From Larix kaempferi (lineage: Eukaryota; Streptophyta; Pinopsida; Pinales; Pinaceae), in assembly GCA_027924585.1 (NCBI GenBank), contig BSBM01000904.1, positions 14,509,501 to 14,573,500 of the forward strand: 64,000 nucleotides of DNA, given 5' to 3'. Positions 55,017 to 64,000 of this stretch are shown here, piece by piece. The translations under genes were made by a program, and so were the position numbers. Each line of letters starts with the position of its first letter. Position 1 is the stretch's first letter. The notes under the pieces were generated by a model, which saw nothing but the letters and a program-made list of their open reading frames with translations, was not told where the DNA came from and did no database searches.

Positions 55017-58000
55017 TTTCCCTCCCCCTTGGAATAACACCGTCCTCGGTGTTCCAATACTTAGGAGTAAATACCCACTTTACACATGTCCCTAAATTCA
55101 CAAAATAGTGGCAGGTATGTCTTGTGTTTCATCTCTTTACTTTGAACCTTCAGGAACAAGTACTTTGGCTTCCACAAGCTGCTCCTGCTGGCTTTGATCT
55201 TCCATCTCTGCAGGTGGGCATCGCTCCACAACAATCCCTTCCCTTTATTTACCTTCCAGTTGATCTACGAGTCTGGAATTTCATGGATTCCATCTTTCTT
55301 GCTATCCTGGCAACTATTTGAGGAATATTTCCAGCCAAATCAAATAGATTTTGGTCTGTTTCCATGATCAATGTGCAAAAACTGGCTCTCACGTTTCTCA
55401 CCAGCAACACTTGGCTAGTAACAACTGCAATCAATGGCTTTCAATTTCTCACTTGTGAGATTCATCAGGGTACTTCCTGTTAGGACAAGCATAACAAAAT
55501 ATTAAAATCAGTCAATTATTTTCCCAATTGACATGGAAAGTCCATTCCCTTCTCATGAGACTTCCACACATTTATGCTTTTCAAACATATACATGAACTC
55601 ATTCATGTTCATCCTTTCATAGGGAGTTAATTATTTTAGCATTCGCAATTCATTTCAAACAATTAAACACAATCTATTTTCATCTATGACATGCACTCAA
55701 CAATATTTTTTTTTCTGAGATGCATCAGTCAAAAAGGAAAGAGAAGAGTAAGAGTTTCCCCCTCTTAGTCTTGTTCTAATCCAGAGCCACACCATCACTG
55801 TGGTTTCATGCTCCTTAGCCTCTTTCACTTCAATGCGAATGCTTGACTTGCCCTTTCTTGGCCATGACACTTAGTGTCTAAGGATTTTCAATTGAGGAAC
55901 CCTTCCCCATTGTTGTCTACAGAACCTTTGGCTACTAGGACCCACACATGTCCACTAGCACCATCTTTCATCACTGCTCGTACTGAGCTCTTTAGGATGG
56001 TCACATGTCCACATGCATCCCTATGATGCCTTCATAGTCCTTGCTGCCAGCAATACCTAAACTCAAACATTGAATCAATTCACATGTTTAGTTTATTTTC
56101 ATAGGGTTTATCTCCAAACAAGAGTTTAAGAAATCATATACACACATGTATTCATATTAAGTAAGCAAGAAGCTGCAAGATAACCAAATACTTATCTGTA
56201 TTGGATGTCTTCACTTTATTCCACAGGTTCCTTCTTTGCTTTACAAGCCTTGGATTTCCTGTGGATACAATAATGAATGTTGAGCCAGCACGCAGGATAC
56301 TCCACAACCATTCGAATAGGCAATGCCAGGCCAGTACGCCATCTGGGTTTATCAATTAATTAAGGAATGTTTGGCCAACATGTCGGTTGCTCCACAACAT
56401 CAAGTGGTTAAGGCTCCCACCAACTATTCTCTGAATTTATCGAGCATCAGTTGCTCTCTGGATTTACCAAGAATTTTAGCGCCTAACCAGTTACTCTCTG
56501 GATTACCAAGAATTTTAGCGCCCAACCAGTTACTCCCTGGATTACCAATAATTTTAGCGCCCAACTAGTTACTCTCTAGATTTTACCAAGCATTTATAGT
56601 TCTTTCAGGGTCCTTGATTTCTTGCAACGACCAAGGTTTCCAACAAAGAAACAATAGTGTATCAGCTTAGCTGTTAGAAGACTTATACCTGAAATATTCA
56701 TTATTCCAAACAAGAAATAAATGAAAATGAATACTTATCTGTATTGTGCATTTCCTTTCTGGTCCACAGGGTCCTGCTTCGCTTTGCAAGCCTTGGGATC
56801 GCCTATGGATTTGGATGTTTGGCCAGCACGCATGTTGCTCCCCAACATCAAGTAGTTAATGCCCAACCAATACACCTTCACATCGATTGGATTTACCAAG
56901 CATTTGGTGGTACCCAACCAGTCCCATACCTAGTTGGCCCTCTCCATTGCCGAGCTAGCACATTCGTCTAGGTCATCGACCAATGGAAGGAAACTACGCC
57001 ATTGACCATTATAGGTTAAGGCTCTACCAATCTGCCTTAGGCTTGCATCAGCCTTTCACATGTGTCACAACTCTTCATGCGCATAATAATTCTTCACCCA
57101 CACAAGGAAGGCACTCCTTCTCTTGTGCAAACCAGCGGTTCCCTTTAGGAACACTTTAGGTGACTTTCTTGACTGCAGGCTAACATGGCCCCCCAATACC
57201 CACTCATATCGCACAAAGGTTACCACTACTCATACAGTCCTCTTGAGTACCCTTTCTTCACTTTGTCGTTTAGTATTGCTGCTCTAAAATTGTAATCATA
57301 TTTCATAACATTCACTATCAAATATTGAAACACCAGGAATGCATCCATTCCCTTACGGTGTAGTCAATATTGAAAACCCTAACATAACCCATCACCCGAA
57401 AGGTATGCATCCCTTTCCAATGCGAGCCATGTAGGCCTTAGTCACACTCAAGCAGTCTGGAATAATAATGAAATAAAAAAACATGCTCTGCATATTAAAT
57501 CTAATAACCAGACATGTATATCCTTAGTTAGGGTTACATAATACTCATCCGTTTTACAAGTGTATTTTTTCTTCATTTGCGAAGAATGGGGGCTCCCTTC
57601 TCTGAGTCAACAGTCCTTCGGTTTGCCACTCCAATCTTTTTACATTCCATAACCCACACATGCCTTCTTGGCATACTTCCACCATCTCACTCACATGGAT
57701 TTCCAATATGCAGTGTAGCTGGGATATTAACAAAATTTTCTATGGCGTTTCACCCGAAACCCATTTCCAAAGCATGGGGTCCTTCCCATGGAGTTTGGCT
57801 TCTACAGGCCATCACACATGGTCTTCCTGCAAGGTGTCTTCCTGGAACACTTATCAAATAGCCAAACAGTCAGCAACATTCAACAATAAACTTCAAATCT
57901 GATTGTTTCATAACCAATCAATGACATTAATAGTTAAATTCAAACATGAATTTACAACTCTGTCTCCTACAGAAATTGATTTGTTTAGCCATGAGGCCAC

Positions 58001-59234
58001 CCTCATATTGTTTGGATTTCATAAGTGGCATCACTTTGTCCATTATGGTTTTACACTTGCTACCATACATGAACATCCACCTACAACATGTCCTCCTGAC
58101 ACAACTTTATATAAGCCAAACAATCATTAGCAATTATTAGCAAAGTTTCAAATCTGAAATCTACAAATCTGTTTTTCTACAGAAATTAGATTTGCAACCA
58201 TGAGATTATTCTCATAAACTTAAATCAGACAATTTTTCAGATCTATTTCATACATAAGTTAAATTTCACCACCATGAGAACCTTCTCATAACCTTTGGCT
58301 TCTGCACATGGTAGATCCCGGTCTTTACTATGGACTTATCCTCATTGCCATACGCAAGACTTTTCTACCTGAAATCTGAACTTCAATTAACCAAACACGT
58401 TATGAGTATCTATGCATATAATCTTTTCATTGCTACAACAGTCACTGAAGTGATCTCATAATTATAGCACTCAATAATTCAAACACCCTTAGCTGTTAAC
58501 ATTTGAAATGCAATGAAATATATATATCTATATATGCATCATTATCATAATAAAATTGCAATACACGGGTACACTATCCATGCAATTTAAATAAACTGTA
58601 AATACTCATTACTTCACATCCATATTCCTTTTATGCAACTCTGTCCTTCCAACAGAGCATTTTGGTATCCCATTAACATGTGTACCTTCTTCATGCAATC
58701 ATTCTCTTGCATTCACAGCAGCTCATGAAATGGTCTCAGGATTAACAATAGTTCACCATTTCATCCATTATCTAATTGCATTGAAATACACACACACACA
58801 TATCACAACCATGTATTCACACAATGCATCTCAACATGTGCACTCGCACATATGCATGCATATTCACAACATTTACATAAAATTTTAAGGTGCATTCACT
58901 AAATGCATGACCCCTCAATACAACCTTGCATTAATCCATGAATACTAAGCATTCCACATATTATGGCCTAACCACGACTATCTCATATGGCATACAATAC
59001 CACAACAGGACCATAAGTCGTCACTTGCTTTGGTTGTTAAACTCACAACCAACATACACGAATGGCATGATATAATTTCATACGAATGCATTGAGGTTTC
59101 TAAGAAACTATAGGGTGTAAGGCTCCTTGCCTTCACTTACCCACACCTCACCATACTCGGTAGGTTAACATTCACATTCAGGCACTCAGTACCACATGCA
59201 AACCAATCAACATAATTTAAATCAATTGCATTAC
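55017..59234 (-). other. Interior of the LARD-like element: non-coding
   Basis: No protein domain in any frame. It contains a 39-base minisatellite (56448-56600), a larger degenerate direct repeat (56190-56430 against 56731-56960, sharing TTATCTGTATTG and GCTTTGCAAGCCTTGG-like text), and CA/TA microsatellites near 58515 and 58785. Confidence 0.5.
56448..56600. repeat. 39-base minisatellite, ~4 copies
   Basis: Units start at 56448, 56488, 56527 and 56566. Each has the form CAGTTACTCTCTGGATTACC then AAGAATTTTAGCGCCCAAC, and the last is partly degenerate. Confidence 0.85.
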
Positions 59235-60515
59235 AAATAAATATAAACAATTGCATTACAAATAAAATGCATATGTGTGCAGATTCAAATCAAGCAAACA
59301 TACACTACAAATAAATATAAACAATTGCATTACAAGTAAAATGCATATGTGTGCAGATTCAAATCAAGCAAACATACACAGCGGAATAAGACATCATCCA
59401 CACCCCTTTTTCACTTGCATTCAGCATATCAATAACAGTCATCAATTAATTAAAATAGTGCAGAAGTAAATACACATAAGAGAATATACTTATCTCATTG
59501 TAATGTTGTCCCAAGCAACTAGCTATGTCGCTGCAACGTTCCACCCAACTGTAGGTCTCTGCCCAGCCTATATTCTTTCAACACTCAGAGACCACCCCCG
59601 AGTTGGGCATGATATCTACAAGGAAAAGGGGACTCCCAAGCTCAACACAACCCAAAGCAATGGATACCCATCTCAACCCCAACATTCTTTTACACACAGC
59701 AACTCAAAACTGGGCATGGATACACATTTCAACAATGGGATTCACAGAATAGGGTCTATGGGTTTTCCCCAAATCGTTGCACACCCAACACGGATTGTGG
59801 GAAGAGGGAATCAACTCCAGGGAAGAAAACCGATTTATCCCACAGATGTATGAGCATTCAGTGGGCCAAAATGACCTCTATAAAACCCCAAATCATTTCC
59901 CCTTCTTCCCCACTGTTATACAACATAAAAACGCCCTTCCCAGCTAGGAAAATGAAGGAAAACACAAGAAATCCATGGAGGAAAACGCTCAGGTAGCTCC
60001 AAACTCGTGAGAGAGCAAAACTGATTGATGGGTAATGGCTTGGGGAGCAATTCATGGCTCTTTTATTTTCCAAGGAGCAAAACACGTTTTTCCATGAAGG
60101 GTGGCTTGCCCATACTCGAATTTGGATAGCCATACCTCCCATTCCCCAAGGCATTAACTACCTCAACCAACTCTTGGGAAGAAATGAATGATTGCGTACA
60201 AAAGTCAACATGGTTAGTTGAGGTTTTATGGGTTCTCTCATTGACATTTGGCTTGACTTGATTGGCTCAAAGGTTTGAATGTTTTCCCTCCCAATTCCTT
60301 GTAAAATCATGCCCCCTATCTCTTGTTGCATTGCATAGCTAGTTGTGGGTATTTTATTAAAATGCATATTTACATGATATTTGCCATTCCATTGTGCCTG
60401 GCTAGCACATAAACCATATGCATCAATAAATCGATGGCGGGGCCTTGGCCTTCAGCTCCTCACCATGATTTTATAAAAATTACATCATTTACATTTTAAT
60501 GCAATGGGGTCAAAG
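59235..60515 (-). repeat. 5' LTR copy of the LARD-like element, ends eroded
   Basis: Matches 53802-55002. The ~74-base inner segment (AAATAAATATAAAC...) is present twice, at 59235 and 59309. The outer end stops at GTCAAA (60515), 14 bases before the CA seen in the other copy. No primer site was found beside it. Confidence 0.6.
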
Positions 60516-61830
60516 TTGACAACTAAATGTTATACTTATTATGAGAATAATGAAGGGAAGTAGTCCAAGCCACCCTTGTTGTAGATAATGGTCCTTTTCC
60601 ATATCTCAAAAAATTGTTAGGTCATCATCTTTCAAGAAACAAGTGATGTTGTTTTTTAACAATGATTATAAATCAATTTTACTTTGACCCATTATGAGTG
60701 GACAAAGATTGTAATTTGCAAGAATGACATAGCCATGAAACATCCTGAAACTTATAGCTTCATTTGGTACACCAGATACAAAGAAACTCCAAATCATTGT
60801 AATTTGCACATGACGTAGCCACAATGTTTCTTCGATACAAATAGGTATGCCTCCACAAAGTCAGTTTCCATTAGACATAGCCTGGCCATGATAAATTAAT
60901 TGCAACTTGAATATTTAAAAATTTGAAAATTGAATATTCATCAACACAAAATTATCCCCGGAGAAGGTGATTCAACAATATATTGTGTATTATTTCAAGG
61001 GAGAAAAGTGCATTTAGCCTATAGCTCTATTCATATGCTCCAACAATAAATTTTGTGTAGTATAATTTATAATTTCTTATTTTGGAGGCCTAATTAATGT
61101 TTGTCCAACAAAAATAACATGAATGTAGTGTCGAATACACAATTGAATATGATATGACACTATAACACTTTATAATAATATTTTTCAAGATAAAGAAAAT
61201 ATTGATTTTAAAAGATAATGAAGGGATTCATATATCAACAATAAGGAAATATTATTTGTTATGGTCAAGGCCCTCTTAACATCTTACATTTTATGTCTCC
61301 CACGTCAGCTGAGAAGGGAAGGAATGGGGCCCTCCCAGGAAACCCCTGCTCATATCCCAGACAGAGATAGAACATGGCCCATTAATAACTCCACTGTGGA
61401 AAACCTGGCCTCCCCCATAAGCAAGGCGGGACATACAGTGTGATCTCATCACACAGACTCGTGATGGATACATGGCGGGACCTCACCATATGGAGAACAT
61501 GGTTATCATCAAAACCATTAATGATCAATTGTAAAGGCATAAGGAAGGTTGAGTGGATGTACAAGAACACCCTAGTGAACACCGTGCAATGGACAATTAT
61601 GTATGTTAGCTTGTAGGAGAAGGATATCAATTGAGTCAAAGGGGGATTGGTTAATGATGGTCGCGGCGGTAAGCATGACAAGGGACTTATCGATGGAAAT
61701 TGATGTCATTCTCAGGGTGTCGATTGTTTGAGACCTCCCACATTCGAACATGCATATTATCATCAATGGTGACTGATATCAGAATAACAACACTAGCCAC
61801 CAGACTATGGAGACATGCAAGGGAAATAAT
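60516..61830. other. AT-rich stretch, nothing recognised
   Basis: No gene, LTR or domain recognised. The part from 61261 to 61760 is less AT-rich but shows only short frames on both strands without a known match. Confidence 0.45.
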
Positions 61831-62196
61831 GCAAAGACATAGGTCCAATCCCAAATTTCCTTGCAACTACTCTCACCAAATACCCATTGAATTCTACGTC
61901 ATTAATCGCTTTCAACATGCCCTCTTTTGTCCATCCCCTGATAACATTGATCTTCTTGCTCGAACCGGCTTCATGTACTTTGGTTGATGGTGTAGAGACA
62001 TTGAATGACTCCACCTAGGGATGGTTCTCAACATATGTATTGGAATTTCCTTGAACTGTGTTTGATGGTTGACCGACAACAATTGCATTTGTATTGGCAT
62101 TGTCGTGTGTTTCTTCATCTGATCCAATCTGCCATAGTTGTGCACCCCTGGTCGGTCATATCCGTGCCCTCCTCGCTAAGCATGGTTCCCTCTTGC
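61831..62196 (-). pseudogene. Second fragment of the pogo-like transposase (N-terminus)
   Basis: Matches 36492-36858 along its length. It encodes GSSKKINVIRGWTKEGMLKA and the psq-type helix-turn-helix (VARKFGIGPMSLHYF), then breaks off at 61831. Here the IRGWTKEG segment is in frame, which shows that the other copy has a one-base loss at about 36590. On the right it ends where the LTR of the next gypsy element begins. Confidence 0.8.
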
Positions 62197-62211
62197 GAAA
62201 GGGAGATTGGT

Positions 62212-63080
62212 TGTCAAAGTTAATAAGTCGAGCAGGAAGCTGTCGAGGTGCATTGACAGAAGGGAAGGTCGAGAGTTGACAGGCGACAGTGTTGCAGTGA
62301 AAGAGGTCGAGTGTCGACAGGTTGTCGAACAACGACATTAACAGGTTGAGGCGGAAGCCAAGTGTGGAGGAAGGGGCGGACTGGCGAAGCCTTGGAAGTG
62401 AAAAAAAGACGACAGGTGAGTTGAAAGCTGACATAAGACAGTATGGTCGATGCAAAAGATTAGTCCGACTACTATAGCAGTGTCAGAGACGTTCAGAAGT
62501 CAAGGTGAGTACTTGGTATCCGTTCGGGGTTGCTAAGGAAGTTATGAGTAGTTATGGAAGGTGGTTGGGATCATGACAGATGTCACCACAGGCAGAGGTT
62601 GTGCAACACGGCCAAATGGCGCTGACAACTGCAGGTCTGCAAGATCGGGGAGGATTTGGCAGATAGAGGAAGAGTGTCTCGGGGATTGGAGTGGACCTCG
62701 GGATGAGCAGCAGAAGTAGAAGACAAGTGCGCAGACACGGGTGGGGTCAGTCACTCAAGAGTTGATCAGTAGATTGGAGAGAACAGTCACTCATCAGTTG
62801 AGCACACAGGAGATCAGATCCATAACTCATATTTCTGCAGTGAACGTCGAGAGGGTGAAGATCGCACACAGAGAGAACACGCATTTACTTTTGTACATTG
62901 TAAAGGATGAGGCCAACCAGTTAGTTGTTTACATTCCTTGCATTTAGCATTGTAATCGTTTATTCGATTGAAGTAATAGAAGCATACTTCAGGCATCCTG
63001 TTTACACCAAGTCTGTGTAACTATCGTGTGTGTTGTGTGTATTGTTAAGCAAGAAGGTCCGACCGACCCTCCTTGCATCA
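62212..63080 (+). repeat. Probable 5' LTR of the right-edge gypsy element
   Basis: The right end (TTGCATCA, 63080) is fixed by the primer site. The left end is placed at TGTCAAAGTTAATAAG (62212) because the pogo fragment stops just before it; this edge is a guess, as no partner LTR is in view. The interior has GTCGA-rich repeats (62220-62330). Confidence 0.45.
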
Positions 63081-63082
63081 GT

Positions 63083-63096
63083 TGGTATTAGAGCCC
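63083..63096 (+). promoter_or_regulatory. Primer binding site, initiator tRNA-Met
   Basis: TGGTATTAGAGCCC, one C-to-T change from TGGTATCAGAGCC, two bases after the LTR end. Confidence 0.8.
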
Positions 63097-63391
63097 GGAG
63101 TTGAGTCCGGTTGAGTTGAAGCATCCTGTGAAGAGAAGAGCGTTAGTTGGTATCACCGCTGGAAGTGAATCCAATGTCGTGAGTGAACAGCTCCAGCTAC
63201 GGTTGGGTAGAGTTGTACACGACTTGTGAAAGTCCGGTTACGATTGGATGAGTGGGAGTTTCGGCGGCAGTTGAGAATGGCTCATAGAGGCATTAATGTC
63301 TGAGGAGTTGGACGAAGAGCATGTGGCGCTGCAGTCACGGTTGATTGTGAAATGTTTGACGAGTGCATGCGAACAATGTGGAGTTTGACTA

Positions 63392-63669
63392 GTGAAGTCG
63401 CAACGATCAAAGAAATCCAAAGGCGTGGATGCGTTAGACCACGACGACGAGGAATTCGAAGAGGTGGAGGCACGGGAAGAGGCAGTCGGAGAACCAGAAG
63501 ACAAACTCATCAATATTTTGACGGATATGAGAGGCCGAACAAAGATGGATGTACGTACCTACTCAGGAAGTTTGGATCCAGAATACTTGATTGACTGGTT
63601 CAGGGAAATAGAGAAATACTTCGACATAGAACGGATCGAGGATCCTAGACGGGTCAAGAACTCAATCGA
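63392..63669 (+). pseudogene. Gypsy gag, N-terminal part
   Basis: An acidic linker (DHDDEEFEEVEAREEA), then the start of the gag domain: MDVRTYSGSLDPEYLIDWF and EIEKYFDIERIEDPRRVKN. The domain is cut about 45 residues in, and the frame runs into RT sequence after 63660. Confidence 0.8.
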
Positions 63670-64000
63670 CAGGTCTAGGAGTTGTTGGACAAAGGATTGA
63701 TCAGAGAAAGTCTAAGCCCTTGCGTGGTACCAACAGTATTAGCGCCAAAGAAAGGTGGAGAATGGAGGATGTGTACAGACTCTAGAGCCATTGATAAGAT
63801 CACGATCAAGTATCAGTTTCCATTACTGAGAATGGATGAATTGATGGATTGTTTGAGTGGAGCGAAGTACTTCACGAAGATCGACCTGAAGAGCAGTTAT
63901 CACCAGATTTGGGTTAGAGAAGGAGATGAATGGAAGACAACATTCAAAATGAAGGAAGGGTTGTACGAGTGGTTAGTCATGCCATTCAGATTGACTAATG
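63670..64000 (+). pseudogene. Gypsy reverse transcriptase, 5' part (continues past the edge)
   Basis: Begins at [19 protein letters not shown], with a TAG at 63676 where Q is usual. It then has [34 protein letters not shown], the first catalytic segment [17 protein letters not shown], and [16 protein letters not shown]. The YVDD box would be beyond the window. Apart from the one stop, the frame is open. Confidence 0.9.

Larger units (their letters stand above)
53704..60515 (-). mobile_element. Non-coding LTR element (LARD-like) with ~1.2 kb repeats
   Basis: A direct repeat joins 53802-55002 to 59311-60515 at about 95% identity by eye. The left copy has LTR-like ends: TGTCACGTCCC at 53704 and GGGACATTACA at 55016, near inverted matches. 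Next to it is a purine tract on the minus strand (55017-55030, AGGGGGAGGGAAA), so the element reads right to left. The right copy lacks both outer ends and has an extra ~74-base tandem duplication at its inner edge. The 4.2 kb interior has no retroelement domain. Confidence 0.6.
62212..64000 (+). mobile_element. Gypsy element at the right edge, gag fused to RT by deletion
   Basis: A 5' LTR (about 62212-63080), a primer site (63083), a gag start and a reverse transcriptase that runs off the window. The rest of gag and the protease are missing between about 63655 and 63670. The 3' part is outside the window. Confidence 0.7.

Overview
This is nuclear DNA from a seed plant. Every long open frame but one belongs to a mobile element: Ty3/gypsy and Ty1/copia retrotransposons primed from tRNA-Asp or initiator tRNA-Met, and a pogo-type DNA transposon. 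Old nested elements, long LTRs, non-coding LTR elements and one lone host exon fit a large repeat-filled genome, possibly a gymnosperm. The species cannot be fixed from the sequence.

Layout, 1-8.5 kb: a minus-strand gypsy element (A) made of a partial 3' LTR (1-1676), an intact 1167-codon gag-protease frame ending in an integrase C-terminal GPY/F module (2139-5642), a duplicated tRNA-Asp primer site, and a truncated 5' LTR from 5970. 8.5-20.5 kb: an old plus-strand chromovirus (integrase, chromodomain, 3' LTR 20093-20512). It is split by a copia-like, apparently non-coding LTR element (8711-14833) and by a ~4 kb solo LTR of the A family (15803-19763). 20.5-26.9 kb: a copia element with a perfect 5-bp target duplication (TATTG) and a pol region shrunk by deletions.

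27-37 kb: the only host gene candidate, a first exon on the minus strand (28145-29404) with a good 5' splice site and no second exon in view. It is followed by a 3.1 kb inverted-repeat unit (29869-33014) and a decayed pogo/CENP-B-like transposase (34081-36830). 37.3-44.4 kb: a second complete copia element with reverse transcriptase-RNase H, unusual filler between gag and RT, and a tandem-repeat 3' region. 44.4-48 kb: AT-rich DNA without recognised genes.

48-64 kb: a 2.9 kb gypsy element with 196-bp LTRs that keeps gag-protease but has lost RT-integrase. Next come a decayed ~790-codon coiled-coil reading frame of unknown family (51335-53703), a non-coding LTR element with ~1.2 kb repeats (53704-60515), a second fragment of the pogo transposase, and the 5' part of another gypsy element that runs off the right edge with a gag-to-RT deletion.

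Two themes recur. Several unrelated elements keep gag-protease but have lost RT/integrase, so they would need enzymes in trans. The stop codons in decayed frames are almost all explained by C-to-T (or G-to-A) change at CAG, CAA, CGA or TGG, as expected from deamination of methylated cytosine.
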